NCBI RefSeq assembly: GCF_021117275.1
Contig: NZ_CP088245.1
Coordinates: 4,714,001 to 4,778,000, forward strand
Length of the DNA: 64,000 nucleotides
Reading direction: 5' to 3'
From: Metabacillus sp. B2-18
GTDB taxonomy: Bacteria; Bacillota; Bacilli; Bacillales; Bacillaceae
The position numbers were made by a program, and so were the translations under genes. This document shows positions 8,504 to 16,954 of the stretch, piece by piece (position 1 is the stretch's first letter; every line of letters begins with the position of its first letter). The notes beneath the pieces were generated by a model. The model did not search any database, was not told the DNA's origin, and saw only the letters and a program-made list of their open reading frames with translations.

Positions 8504-8623
8504 TATCTCTCACCTTCCACTACTATAATAGCAGATAACATAGTTTACCTAACAAAAAATTCCCAGCAACTTGCAACTTCATCTAAAATAGGTATAGAAA
8601 TACGGAGGCTATCATATCTATGA

Positions 8624-8803
8624 ATTGATAGCGATGGATTATATATATATCAGTTACATGACAATCAGAACTTTAGGTTTTCTATTACAGTACATCTAGC
8701 AAATCATAATAAAGATAAAGAGCTTGCTGCAATACTTACAAATATTCAAAGAATTACATTTATTGAATCTGGTCAATATTATGATAGATGGAATGTTTAC
8801 TAG
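8624..8803 (+). pseudogene. Coding remnant without a start
   Basis: An open frame of 59 codons (YIYQLHDNQNFRFSITVHLA, then FIESGQYYDRWNVY) ends with TAG at 8801. It has protein-like composition but no usable start: the frame is closed by TGA at 8621, and the ATG nearby is in another frame. It is probably the tail of a lost gene. The family was not recognised. Confidence 0.45.
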
Positions 8804-8975
8804 ATAGTGTTCATATACATATCCAACAAGATTTAATCAAAGAGCCTATTAATAGAAAAAGGATACGGGAAAGGAACATATAAAATACTATGTTCCCTTG
8901 TTCCTCTCATCACTTTTAACTTGTCGTTCCCTTCCAAAGTCGAGGTTTGATTGTGGCATCTAATAAATCATTGCT

Positions 8976-9146
8976 TCATACTCTATTTTTCAATATTTTA
9001 GACACTTTATCTTCTACTCTCTTTCTGAAATCTTCGTTTTCACATAGAATTGTTTTAATTTCTTCTTTATTCCTTTCAAATACAGGATTAAGGATTTCAT
9101 TAATTACTTACTTTAAATTTTCAAGTTCATCCTTATTCAATTTCAT
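8976..9146 (-). pseudogene. Small gene with an early stop codon
   Basis: The ATG at 9146 has GGAGGG before it. The frame reads MKLNKDELENLK, then TAA, and continues for 43 more codons (INEILNPVFERNKEEIKTIL, then FRKRVEDKVSKILKNRV) to TGA at 8976. The strong ribosome site and the sensible continuation point to a nonsense mutation in a ~56-residue gene. Confidence 0.5.
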
Positions 9147-9179
9147 ATCATTCCCTCCACTCTACTTTCGGTTGGTGTA

Positions 9180-9728
9180 TCACCCATAAACCTTCCCTTC
9201 CTCTGCCACCATATCTTTTTTAGTCAAATCAGCCATCTCTTTCTTACGAAGCTCATATGTATTCACAAGTAGTGCGGCAGTTCCTAGTTTTGCCTCTAAG
9301 GCCATTCTTGATAGTTCAACCTTTATCTTTTTATGATTATTCAGGTGAATTATGGTTTTGTTTTGTACTACCGATATTTTCAATACATGCTGATTAGCAA
9401 CCCATATGCAATTAGGAGATTCCGGTGAGCATAATGGCACCATACATAAACTGTCCATTCGGCTAATTAGAATTGGAATCATTTTTTTGCCTTTTAAGAT
9501 GGTTAAAGCTGATTGTTTTCTTCCGGACATGCTGCAACCATAATAATCACAGCTTTCTTCAATAATCTTCTTAGGACTTCTTGGAACCCTAACTACTCGA
9601 TACCTTTCAATAACAAGACTATGAAGATCAGCCGTTTCTGTATAAATCGGTAGAATTGCCATTGTATTTTCATAAATAATATATGTATCTTGTGTTAACT
9701 CTAACAAATTGTTTTGAATCTTTTCCAT
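9180..9728 (-). CDS. comK: ComK-family transcription regulator
   Basis: The protein has 182 residues, close to the ~190 of Bacillus ComK. Family hallmarks are visible in order: TMAILPIYTE near residue 22, ESCDYYGCSMSGRKQSALTI near residues 58-77, KKMIPILISRMDSLCMVPL, and SPNCIWVANQHV. ComK switches on the DNA-uptake regulon by binding paired A-box/T-box sites. The start at 9728 follows AAAAGGAG. No clear AAAA-N5-TTTT box was seen before the gene, so autoregulation is not evident. It lies downstream of two DGQHR genes on the same strand, separated from them by hairpins. It could be a second, diverged ComK paralogue rather than the master regulator. Confidence 0.85.
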   Translation of the reverse strand: MEKIQNNLLELTQDTYIIYENTMAILPIYTETADLHSLVIERYRVVRVPRSPKKIIEESCDYYGCSMSGRKQSALTILKGKKMIPILISRMDSLCMVPLCSPESPNCIWVANQHVLKISVVQNKTIIHLNNHKKIKVELSRMALEAKLGTAALLVNTYELRKKEMADLTKKDMVAEEGKVYG

Positions 9729-9796
9729 GACCTGTCATCTCCTTTTAATAGGTTACATCTTTTCTTTTCAAAAGGAGTTGGATATAATACCAATAT

Positions 9797-9815
9797 AGTT
9801 GGATTCTATCCAACT
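9797..9815. promoter_or_regulatory. Tight hairpin AGTTGGAT-TCT-ATCCAACT before comK
   Basis: This is a perfect 8-bp stem with a 3-nt loop. A direct repeat of AGTTGGAT lies at 9775, closer to comK. It is too far from a T-run to be an obvious terminator; an operator or 5'-leader structure is possible. Confidence 0.4.
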
Positions 9816-9823
9816 TCTTTCCG

Positions 9824-9866
9824 CCCTTAAGTACTTTTCTCGTCCAAAGAATCTAGTACTTAAGGG
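9824..9866 (+). repeat. 12-bp inverted repeat CCCTTAAGTACT / AGTACTTAAGGG
   Basis: Both arms match perfectly across a 19-nt loop, and TTTTTCT follows on the plus strand only. Transcripts of the neighbouring genes run the other way and meet no U-run, so it would not terminate the dndB-like pair. It may be a 5'-leader element of comK or act on a plus-strand transcript. Confidence 0.5.
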
Positions 9867-9894
9867 TTTTTCTATGTCCTTTTATCCCATCCCA

Positions 9895-10890
9895 TCACAT
9901 CACCTCCTTAATCTCAATTCGACTATACCATTGCAAAAGCTGCTTAATGGTTGCTGGCTCATTACTTAAGAAATATAAATTAGCTGCATGTCGATAGGAT
10001 CCCTTAAATTGTCGCCAATCTGCATGATGTGAGGACCAGTCAATTTCTGCTAAAGTCTTCATTCTTGCTTTCATAAAAGATAATCGTGTTTCAAGTGGTT
10101 TGTGAATCATATCTTCGTTTACAAAATAAGCAATGCTGATCATAACTGGAAAGCTTGCTAGCATAGTATGTTGGTAGTTTCCAATCTCTTTAGGCTTTTC
10201 CCATAAAAAGATTTCGTTGATCCAGCTATTGACCAACTCGACATAGTCTTGTTCTTTTAATAGATATTTCTGAGTGTTTTCTTGATTTGATAGTATATGC
10301 TTTCCAGTTGTAAAGATATTTACAAGCTGCCTTAATTGTGAAAGTGATAGGAAGTTTTTATTTGTTGGTCTAATCACTGCGCGTTTCTCCGTTTCAATTC
10401 CCGCTTCTTTCATTTGGCTATTTGTCTCTAGTATTCTATTTGTAATGATATTATCTAAATGTCTTGAGTCATACTCTATTAGTTTAGAAAGGGCAACTTT
10501 CTTTCCTCTTGTATTAAAATCAATATATAACTGATTGCATTGCTCTTCTGTTAGATCATGGAATACTTGAATGCCAAGCGATGAATTTTCAAAATAAACT
10601 TTTGCCTTTGTATGTTTTTCATCATCTTCTTTGTTTTGAAGAGATTGATAAAGCGAATAGATCGCTCGCACTCTTGTTGATCCGTCAATGATCTGCAGTT
10701 TTCCTTCGCTTGTTTTATTTGCGACAATCATCGGCAAAAACACTCGTTTCTTATCCATCCCATTTATCATATATTTGCGTAGAGCCTGAACATGCTCCTT
10801 CATCGAAGTCCTTAAAATGATATGATCTTCTTCAAATTGCTTAGCTAAATAAGGAAGAGTCATATATTCAATCGTTTGTTTAGCATTCAA
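9895..10890 (-). CDS. DGQHR/DndB-like protein, second of a pair
   Basis: The protein has 331 residues. It shows the ParB/sulfiredoxin-like core of the DGQHR group: LQIIDGSTRVRAIYSL (residues 70-85, DG-x-x-R), and later LYIDFNTRGKKVALSKLIEY near residues 125-145. In DndB-type proteins these motifs bind nucleotide or DNA and usually accompany phosphorothioate modification genes, but no dndCDE or other modification gene is present here. Its start lies inside the end of the upstream paralogue (11-base overlap), so the two are co-translated. A paired DNA-binding regulator is possible. Confidence 0.75.
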   Translation of the reverse strand: MNAKQTIEYMTLPYLAKQFEEDHIILRTSMKEHVQALRKYMINGMDKKRVFLPMIVANKTSEGKLQIIDGSTRVRAIYSLYQSLQNKEDDEKHTKAKVYFENSSLGIQVFHDLTEEQCNQLYIDFNTRGKKVALSKLIEYDSRHLDNIITNRILETNSQMKEAGIETEKRAVIRPTNKNFLSLSQLRQLVNIFTTGKHILSNQENTQKYLLKEQDYVELVNSWINEIFLWEKPKEIGNYQHTMLASFPVMISIAYFVNEDMIHKPLETRLSFMKARMKTLAEIDWSSHHADWRQFKGSYRHAANLYFLSNEPATIKQLLQWYSRIEIKEVM

Positions 10891-11986
10891 GTTTTTTCTC
10901 TCCCTTCTCAGCTAAGCTCGCCAAAAATGTATTCGTCAGTTTGATAATGGTTTGTTGTGTTGAATGGTTATTTAACCTCTTTTTACGCTGATCATAAAAA
11001 GGGGCAAATAAAGAATCATCATGCTTCCATGTGGTAACATTTTTTAGTTTTTTCAGCTCATCTATTGCCTGAAAATAGGTATAGCCATGTGATGAAACTA
11101 ATTGATAAATCACAAATGCTAGTGCAATTTGTACACCAGATAGCCCACACGCATATCGGAATCGATTACCTCCTTGCTTCGGAAACAGCTCAGCCCATAC
11201 TTTAAAGAACTTATATGCGATCGGCTCCATTTCCTCCTCATTACAATATGAAAGCTTAGGCTGTCCCTCCTTATGAGTAAGAATTCCTTCAAATAAGGCA
11301 AGTAAGCAGCGTCTCATAATTACTAGTGAAGTAATGCTACTGTTTTGTGCCGATAAACGGGAAAGCTCTGTTTCAATATCGAGTAAATGGTGTAGTTTAT
11401 TTGCTATGTTTCTTACCAAGATGACATATTGTTCTCGTTGATCATATTTCATAATCAAGCCGCTATGTGCATTTTTTCGCTCGGTGTTAATGTCGGTGAA
11501 AAGCTGTCTCTCGTCCTGGGTGGTTAAATTCAAATAAATTTGCATGGTAACAGTGAAGTTTTCGAGCTTTTGTATCGCTCGATCAATAGAGGAAATTTCT
11601 TCTTGTTTTCCTTGAGGCATTTCTTCAAGTGCTTCTTTTTTAACATATAAATGTCTAAGTGCAGAAGTTAGTGCTGAGCTTCTGTGTTGTCCTTCTAGGA
11701 TCATCAATTTCGACCCTGGCTTGATCTCCCAGCCATCTCCTTCTCTCACTAAGCATCTCCTTGCCGAGTAAACAAAGGGCGAAAAGTAGAAGGTCTCTTC
11801 ATGTACTGTATTTAAGATATATTCCTTAATTGCATTTCGTCGTCTATGATCCAATTCACGCTGCACATGTGAATCCACTTCAAAAATACTTTGCAAATAC
11901 TTAAAAGGCATTTCCGTTACCAACAGTTCATGACCAAACTGTTCAAAATAGATTCCCTTCAGCTTTGTTCTTAACTCCTCATTCAT
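10880..11986 (-). CDS. DGQHR/DndB-like protein, first of a pair
   Basis: The protein has 368 residues. The motif KLMILEGQHRSSALTSAL (residues ~92-109) is the DGQHR box with E for D, and LFTDINTERKNAHSGLIMKY (~160-180) is the second conserved stretch. The N-terminal part (VDSHVQRELDHRRRNAIKEY) also fits the family. The start at 11986 follows CAAGGAGTGA. A TATAAT box at 12014-12019 (minus strand) and three TTTGTAAA repeats lie upstream. The pair and comK may form one regulatory neighbourhood. Known DndB proteins repress modification operons; here the target is unknown. Confidence 0.75.
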   Translation of the reverse strand: MNEELRTKLKGIYFEQFGHELLVTEMPFKYLQSIFEVDSHVQRELDHRRRNAIKEYILNTVHEETFYFSPFVYSARRCLVREGDGWEIKPGSKLMILEGQHRSSALTSALRHLYVKKEALEEMPQGKQEEISSIDRAIQKLENFTVTMQIYLNLTTQDERQLFTDINTERKNAHSGLIMKYDQREQYVILVRNIANKLHHLLDIETELSRLSAQNSSITSLVIMRRCLLALFEGILTHKEGQPKLSYCNEEEMEPIAYKFFKVWAELFPKQGGNRFRYACGLSGVQIALAFVIYQLVSSHGYTYFQAIDELKKLKNVTTWKHDDSLFAPFYDQRKKRLNNHSTQQTIIKLTNTFLASLAEKGEKKLEC

Positions 11987-12406
11987 TGTTTTATCACTCC
12001 TTGTCCTATTTCTATTATAAGATATACATTAATTTTAATTTGTAAAATATTTGTAAAACTTTACATTATTTTGTGTTTATTTGTAAACAGGTCTCATTCC
12101 AGGTTGAGTAGATTCCTGGTTCATATCTATAACCTTGACACAATCATAAATATATGCTTTTTCATCTAATAAAAAGAATGAGTGACTCAATTAAGCTGTT
12201 TTGGATCGGTTTATAGTACATCGTTTTTACTTGTTTAAAAGTACTAGATCCCTTTCATTTAGAACTGGTTTTCTACGATATTCTATTTGAGAGACAAGTC
12301 TGCGTTGTTGCTTGCTATGATCACAGTAAGTGGTTGTTCTTTTTACTCACACTCAACTATACTGTTTTAATTGTTTTAATTCATATGTATTTGCTTTGTA
12401 AATAAC
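11987..12406. other. Promoter region of the DGQHR pair and empty spacer
   Basis: The first ~100 bases hold the promoter and TTTGTAAA repeats. The rest (about 12100-12406) shows no convincing coding frame, RNA or repeat. Confidence 0.5.
12014..12088 (-). promoter_or_regulatory. Promoter with three TTTGTAAA direct repeats
   Basis: ATTTGTAAA occurs at 12038, 12049 and 12079. The first two copies are one helical turn apart and the third about three turns further on. On the minus strand a TATAAT box (12014-12019) lies between them and the gene at 11986. The phasing suggests cooperative binding of a regulator, perhaps one of the DGQHR proteins. Confidence 0.5.
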
Positions 12407-12434
12407 AAAAGGAGAAGTGCACCAACACTTCTCC
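12407..12434 (-). terminator. Terminator of the pRiA4b-type gene
   Basis: The stem GGAGAAGTG / CACTTCTCC is followed by TTTTGTTATTT on the minus strand. Confidence 0.8.
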
Positions 12435-12488
12435 CGTCAGAATGGTTTAATATAAATACAATTCTTAGTCTATATTCATTATATTTAT

Positions 12489-13610
12489 TTACACCTTATC
12501 GCTACGCTTACCCAACCTCCAATTAACCCTATCAATATCAAAATCCTCATAAAGCTGACTTCTACTCCAACGTTTCATATGCTCATGTTCCGGGTGAGCT
12601 GGATTCGCCATAATGTCAAGATACTCATCATATCCTAATTCTCCACCAACATCCTCCGGTGGTGCATTTCCCTCCCCAGCAAGGCAAATGGGATGGTTAA
12701 CTTCATAGTCGTCGATCACCTTCTCTAACACAATTCGATGCTCCCAGTTATCTCCGAAATCATAGGTGTATATCATCTCAGCAGGAAGATAATCTGCAGG
12801 CTTTTCCCCTGATTCCATTTTTGTAGGGATGTCACTACTATAATGAAGAGTCTCTTCATGACAGACTAGTTTTACAATTGGAGTAGCCTTGTCTATTCCC
12901 TGCTTTTGATCAAGAGAAAATGGCTTTCCCTCAAAAATAGTAAACTCATGAAGATGGTAATCCTGCCAGCCAAATGCAATTTGTAGCGTATGATGCAATT
13001 CCGGAAACGTGATATGTTTTGGGACACTAATTCTACGCCAAACTTGATGATTTTCAAGTTGTAATTTTACGTGGAAAATAAATGCTTCTGTTTGAAAAAT
13101 AGGTCCCTCTACAAGATTCCCCAAATCGCTATATAAATCTTCATTTGGTCTTGTATACTTATTGTTTCCCTCACCAACTATTAAACGACTCGTTTGTTTG
13201 TTTACAAAAGGCTGGTTAAGCAACTGCAGATTAAAATCTCCTTCATAAAAATAAACATGTTCACAAGCTTTATTTAACCTAGCTATAAATGACCGATTTT
13301 TCGTGGTGCTATAGGAGATATCCTTCGCCTGAATTAGATACTGCTCAATAACAGAATCATGAACACCCTCTGCCTGAAATGTTTCCTTTACAGCTCCTAA
13401 AATCAATTCATTAATCTTCTTAAAATCAGTTGCCTTTAGACCATGAAGCACAATCGTATATCGGTTACTATCATTCATTAGTACTAGTGTTTTTCTTCTG
13501 TTTACCGTAATTAAATTAGCATGCCAGGAGAAAAGGGTATTTTCTTCTACAGATAATGTTGGTTTTACCTTTAGTTCGGTTAAAAGTTTCTTGGTACCTT
13601 GAATTAGCAT
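12489..13610 (-). CDS. pRiA4b ORF-3-like protein with N-terminal DUF6933-like domain
   Basis: The protein has 373 residues with two domains. The N-terminal ~165 residues (MLIQGTKKLLTELKV, then LFSWHANLITVNRRKTLVLM and RYTIVLHGLKATDFKKINEL) resemble the domain known as DUF6933. The C-terminal half (AFIFHVKLQLENHQVWRRIS, LHHTLQIAFGWQDYHLHEFT, IYTYDFGDNWEHRIVLEKV, PEDVGGELGYDEYLD) is a classic plasmid pRiA4b ORF-3 domain, which has no firm biochemical role. The start at 13610 follows CAAGGAG. A fragment of the C-terminal domain with the same terminator lies at 6.6-6.9 kb, which shows past duplication. Confidence 0.88.
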   Translation of the reverse strand: MLIQGTKKLLTELKVKPTLSVEENTLFSWHANLITVNRRKTLVLMNDSNRYTIVLHGLKATDFKKINELILGAVKETFQAEGVHDSVIEQYLIQAKDISYSTTKNRSFIARLNKACEHVYFYEGDFNLQLLNQPFVNKQTSRLIVGEGNNKYTRPNEDLYSDLGNLVEGPIFQTEAFIFHVKLQLENHQVWRRISVPKHITFPELHHTLQIAFGWQDYHLHEFTIFEGKPFSLDQKQGIDKATPIVKLVCHEETLHYSSDIPTKMESGEKPADYLPAEMIYTYDFGDNWEHRIVLEKVIDDYEVNHPICLAGEGNAPPEDVGGELGYDEYLDIMANPAHPEHEHMKRWSRSQLYEDFDIDRVNWRLGKRSDKV

Positions 13611-13800
13611 GATTTACCGCTCCTTGGAAACAGATGGACATTCTCGTCAGAGTTTCCTGTTTCCTTTATATGTTTTGTTCCTTCCAAGGTATATTAAATA
13701 GATAAAATGTACAAGTAGCTAATACAATTAAGTCTCATTTGAAGAAGGCTGTCAAATACTCTTCGACCTGTCCAAGAATGGTAACTGTATATTATTAGTG

Positions 13801-13827
13801 GAAGTACGAGGACAGTCACTGCGCTTC
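13801..13827. repeat. Degenerate REP-like 27-nt palindrome
   Basis: GAAGTACGAGGACAGTC...GCGCTTC has the length and arms of the GAAGCAC...GTGCTTC family, with several changes. The surrounding 13611-13918 spacer shows nothing else. Confidence 0.5.
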
Positions 13828-13918
13828 TGCAATAGTACCAATATATTTTTACATAATAACTTCTTCGAATAATAGGACAAATTACACACGTCATAGGATG
13901 TTCTAAGGGGGAACAAAT

Positions 13919-14659
13919 ATGACAACAAAAATTCATAACATATCCCTTTCTAAAATCAAGCCAATTGAAAACCTGCATGTATCTAAAGCATTTATAGATC
14001 GGATGAAAAAAAACGATAAAGACTTAGATGAATATGACTTACTTCTTGCTGTCGAGAAAGATCAGAATTTTGATTTTTATCACCTTGTAGGGGGGTTAGA
14101 CCGGTATTATTTTTTGGTTAATTACACAAATCGAAAAGAAGCTCCCTGTATTATTGAAGAGGAGAGTGCTACTATTGGTAGCCGTAATTTGAAGTTGTTG
14201 AGAAGACTCTTTAATAGAGGGGATACTGGAAAGGAAAATAAACAAATTTTATTAAATCGTTTAAGTAAGGCAAATATAAAATTAGCTGAAATTATAAAGA
14301 AAACAGGGTTTACAGCCAGTAAGATTAGAAATGAATATGAATTTCATGAAAATGTAGTTACACAATTGATAACTGACCATACTGCGATTAAAACGGCCAA
14401 TTGGATTATTGGACTAAAGCTAAAAAAAGAAACAGAAAAATTCCTATTAAAACGAGCTGGATTACCTCAAGAGGACCCACAGCGTCTTACCTATGAAAGC
14501 ATGAAACTAATAAACCGATACCTCAAAGAAGATCGATATCGATTTGAACATTTATCACCACACCAGCAAGAGAAGGTTTTAAACCAAGCGATTAATTTTA
14601 AAGGTGTAATGGTAAAGTGGTTAAAGGGAATTGTTGATGATTATTACAAGGATGATTAA
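13919..14659 (+). CDS. ParB-like nucleoid/partition-type protein
   Basis: The protein has 246 residues. The N-terminal ~70 residues (ISLSKIKPIENLHVSKAFID, DLDEYDLLLAVEKD) and HLVGGLDRYYFLVNYTNRK, with a G-x-x-R-like box, follow the ParB N-terminal pattern. ASKIRNEYEFHENVV near residue 140 reads like the following helical DNA-binding part, preceded by KANIKLAEIIKKTGFTASKI, an HTH-like stretch. The start is supported by AGGGGGAA. It is the third ParB/DGQHR-superfamily gene within 5 kb. It could bind DNA as a regulator; no parS-like site or ParA partner was seen. Confidence 0.7.
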   Translation: MTTKIHNISLSKIKPIENLHVSKAFIDRMKKNDKDLDEYDLLLAVEKDQNFDFYHLVGGLDRYYFLVNYTNRKEAPCIIEEESATIGSRNLKLLRRLFNRGDTGKENKQILLNRLSKANIKLAEIIKKTGFTASKIRNEYEFHENVVTQLITDHTAIKTANWIIGLKLKKETEKFLLKRAGLPQEDPQRLTYESMKLINRYLKEDRYRFEHLSPHQQEKVLNQAINFKGVMVKWLKGIVDDYYKDD

Positions 14660-14663
14660 TGAG

Positions 14664-14693
14664 ATAAGCACGGGGACGGTTCCTACGATTCTG
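14664..14693. repeat. Degenerate REP-like element
   Basis: AAGCACGGGGACGGTTCCTA is the left part of the 27-nt family; the right arm (GATTCTGTG) has decayed. Confidence 0.45.
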
Positions 14694-14828
14694 TGTTAAA
14701 TTCCATATATGAGGATATTGGGTGTTTTGGGGCGGAATTAAAAATTATAAGTTTGAATCAATCATCAGATAAATATTTATGTGATGCAATATCACTAAAA
14801 ATAGGATCATACTTTAAACTCAAAGAAA

Positions 14829-14871
14829 AACCTCTTTTCTATAGCCTTTGTATACGACTAAAAAAGAGGTT
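14829..14871 (-). terminator. Terminator of the small operon at 14928-15379
   Basis: The stem AACCTCTTTT / AAAAGAGGTT gives a hairpin followed by TTTTTCTTT on the minus strand. Confidence 0.7.
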
Positions 14872-14927
14872 ATTGATTATATATTTTTGTATGGGACCAA
14901 TTCTTAAACATCATAGACATTCAGGTT

Positions 14928-15092
14928 TTACTTTTTACGTAATTCATTCTTCCCAAAAGCTTCTCTTAAGCGACGATTGGTTTCATCAAAGCGTTTTGCT
15001 TTTGCTTCAATGTACTTCTTATCAGCATTTTCAGAACCGGAGGCAACATGAATAATTTTGTCATCTTCATAACGTAATACCTTTGTGCTCAT
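14928..15092 (-). CDS. Small hypothetical protein (54 residues)
   Basis: ATG at 15092 overlaps the TGA of the upstream gene (ATGA), and GGAGGG lies just before it, so translation is coupled. The product is highly charged (MSTKVLRYEDDKIIHVASGS, then KKYIEAKAKRFDETNRRLRE) and probably helical in its second half. The family was not recognised. It forms an operon with the 96-residue gene. Confidence 0.7.
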   Translation of the reverse strand: MSTKVLRYEDDKIIHVASGSENADKKYIEAKAKRFDETNRRLREAFGKNELRKK

Positions 15093-15379
15093 TGTTTAAT
15101 CCCTCCTAGTAATTGTATTGCAAAATCACGGAAAAGTGCTGGTTCTGCCTCCATTATATCACGCATTATATCGTCTTTAAAGAGTTGCACGTTCTCTTCA
15201 GTCCAAAAAGAATCTACCGGGTAGTGAAAACAAATCACATAATTACCTGATTTTATGGCAAGATAAAATTGTCTTTTTTCTTGGCTATAGAATAATTCAG
15301 GAGTTATACTATTAAAAGCTTTCACAACATATGATGACATATCATCCAGTGTATAGAATTCATTATCTTCACTTGCCAT
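15089..15379 (-). CDS. Small hypothetical protein, probably shortened at its N-terminus
   Basis: The protein has 96 residues (DNEFYTLDDMSSYVVKAF, then RQFYLAIKSGNYVICFHYP and DIMEAEPALFRDFAIQLLGG). The annotated ATG has no good ribosome site, and the frame stays open upstream (RLIVASG before MASED) right into a REP-like palindrome at 15407-15433. This suggests that insertion or deletion at the palindrome removed the real start. It is coupled to the 54-residue gene. The function is unknown. Confidence 0.6.
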   Translation of the reverse strand: MASEDNEFYTLDDMSSYVVKAFNSITPELFYSQEKRQFYLAIKSGNYVICFHYPVDSFWTEENVQLFKDDIMRDIMEAEPALFRDFAIQLLGGIKQ

Positions 15380-15406
15380 TCCAGAAGCAACAATGAGTCG
15401 GAGCTT

Positions 15407-15433
15407 GAAGCACAGGGACGGTTCCAGTGCTTC
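15407..15433. repeat. REP-like 27-nt palindrome next to a RAYT remnant
   Basis: Arms GAAGCAC and GTGCTTC enclose AGGGACGGTTCCA. The element lies 11 bases from the end of a REP-associated transposase remnant, the same placement as at 27299-27325. Confidence 0.85.
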
Positions 15434-15444
15434 TTTCCAACCTC

Positions 15445-15530
15445 CTACACCTTAAACAAAAGATTAGGAGAAACACCCAAAATCCTTGCTGCTTGTCTCA
15501 GGGATAGTCCTTCAATTTTCTTCACTTTTC
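15445..15530 (-). pseudogene. 3' remnant of a RAYT gene
   Basis: These 86 bases match the last ~27 codons of the intact RAYT genes at 21809 and 27336 (IEGLSLRQAARILGVSPNLL, then FKV-stop) at DNA level. They are joined directly to the front part of a yifB gene, so everything between has been deleted. Confidence 0.85.
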
Positions 15531-15827
15531 TTATATCGCAAGATCAAATAACGGACCATTTTTCTTCTGCTCAGCTGGTGAAAGATTAATCGTTACCTTC
15601 ATATCAACTAACGAAAAACCTAAACTATGAAGAGCTGCAGCAACACGTTCCTTCGATTCCTTTACCGATGCATCTGGTAATCCTACTATGATCATCGTTT
15701 CGAGTCCTTCCTTTACCTGCACTTCGACTTGAATACGATACCCCTCAAGCCCTTTCAAACCAATACTAGTTACTTTTGAAGACACGACAATTCCCTCCAG
15801 TATGTAGGATAACTTGCTTAATTCCAC
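15531..15827 (-). pseudogene. YifB/ComM-family N-terminal fragment
   Basis: The fragment has 98 codons. IGLKGLEGYRIQVEVQV, TMIIVGLPDASVKESKERVA and VDMKVTINLSPAEQKKNGP are the opening of YifB/ComM (Mg-chelatase-like AAA ATPase). Members are ~500 residues long; here the frame stops after FDLAI where the RAYT remnant begins. The ATPase core, present in pieces at 22.6-23.3 and 28.2-28.8 kb, is missing. Bacterial ComM homologues act as branch-migration helicases during transformation. Confidence 0.9.
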
Positions 15828-16221
15828 AATGATTTATAGTTATTCTATTGAGGCTTATGAATTTTATTTTCATTACATTAATCATAGGACTAGAATTCAG
15901 ATATGTAGATTACTAAAAGTAATGACACATTATTTTCCAATTCTATGTTTGCTAATTTAATTGAAAGATTGGTTGAGATAACAGATCAGAAAATTTCTAG
16001 TTAAGTAGTTTTAGTATTCGAAGAAGAGTATAAAGCAGCAGTTTTAGATGAGTAAGCCTTATCTTGTGAGGTAAATAATATAAGGCCCTTTTACAAATCC
16101 ATCATATACCACTCTTCCATTTTCACAACAATCAAAAATAAAATTTTAGGGCCAATTTTATTCAAGTTTTTGTGAGGAAGCGTGCCTGTGCTTCCGGGTG
16201 TTTCCACTAACTATATCCATC
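15828..16221. other. Spacer with a decayed reading frame
   Basis: From ~15933 to 16055 (plus strand) a frame reads FSNSMFANLIERLVEITDQK, then an in-frame stop, then VFEEEYKAAVLDE. This looks like a broken coding remnant. A short palindrome, GGAAGCGTGCCTGTGCTTCC, sits at 16176-16195. Confidence 0.35.
16176..16195. repeat. Short REP-like palindrome
   Basis: GGAAGC...TGTGCTTCC has the outer arms of the 27-nt family with the centre deleted. Confidence 0.5.
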
Positions 16222-16554
16222 TCATATAACCATATTTTTAAATACTAGTTTATGATCAATAAAATCTGCGTATCCTTCATGAACAAGAATGGCTGCAGCA
16301 TAAGATGTAATGACTGGACCACTTACATATATATTCAGCCAGTGACCTAGACTTCCCTCCATTAAATCATCGACTGTCCTAGTTGCATTAATTACCGTGG
16401 TTTTACCACTAAAATGTGTAACTAATTCTTTTAAAATATCAGGTGAGACCTTTATAGGGTACCTGGAACTGCCTACTTTAATAGATAATCCACTCTCAAT
16501 AGAGCCTGTATATTCAAAAGGCATCCCTTTTGCTAATGTTTTCAACTCAACCAT
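16222..16554 (-). CDS. Hypothetical protein (110 residues)
   Basis: The start at 16554 is chosen because GTGGAGG precedes it at seven bases; an in-frame ATG at 16578 has no such site. The product begins MVELKTLAKGMPFEYTGSIE and contains SSRYPIKVSPDILKELVTHF and GHWLNIYVSGPVITSYAAAI. No membrane segment, signal or known motif was found. It stands alone between degraded sequence and REP-like repeats. Confidence 0.65.
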   Translation of the reverse strand: MVELKTLAKGMPFEYTGSIESGLSIKVGSSRYPIKVSPDILKELVTHFSGKTTVINATRTVDDLMEGSLGHWLNIYVSGPVITSYAAAILVHEGYADFIDHKLVFKNMVI

Positions 16555-16657
16555 TTTATAGCCTCCACATATCTTCAACTTGTTATTACTAGATTAGATT
16601 TAATAGAGATATTCAACACAATATGTAATAATCCTTCAATAATGCAAGGGGGGCAGA

Positions 16658-16681
16658 AAGGGACAGTCTTGTCCTTCCCTT
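16658..16681. repeat. Palindromic AAGGGACAG...CCTTCCCTT
   Basis: An imperfect short inverted repeat in an intergenic spacer, loosely similar to the GGGAC/GTCCC elements at 1997 and 4168. Confidence 0.35.
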
Positions 16682-16877
16682 TACGAAAAAAGAAATTAAG
16701 AAAACCATTCCAATCCAAAAAGGGGCAATAGGGTTTGTTTACTTTCTTGTTTCACCTACATCATAGTATAAAAAATAGGAGCTAATCCCTTTGTCCAGTC
16801 ATATCATAAACACTTTTATATTTACACAACAATCCGAATTAGAATTTGAAATCGATTCTTATAAAGTTTTATTGGAG

Positions 16878-16904
16878 GAAGCGCGAGAACCGTCCCCGTG
16901 CTTC
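16878..16904. repeat. REP-like 27-nt palindrome
   Basis: GAAGCGCGAGAACCGTCC...GTGCTTC is, in reverse, the same element as at 15407 and 27299 with three or four base changes. No RAYT gene is attached here. Confidence 0.8.
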
Positions 16905-16954
16905 TCTCACAATATGCGAATATGCGTAATAGATGTATTCAAAATTGAAGGCAA

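Noticed and set aside
8947..9189. 80-codon plus-strand frame
   Set aside because: The minus strand carries a better candidate with a strong ribosome site (8976-9146, early stop); the plus frame looks like its mirror.
9729..9894. Possible ComK box upstream of comK
   Set aside because: No AAAA-N5-TTTT pair with suitable spacing was found, so autoregulation was not annotated.
13694..13978. 94-codon minus-strand frame before the ParB-like gene
   Set aside because: It overlaps the promoter and start of the well-supported ParB-like gene and has no ribosome site.
14693..15055. 120-codon plus-strand frame
   Set aside because: It is the shadow of the 54-residue minus gene (14928-15092) and of the terminator at 14829-14871.
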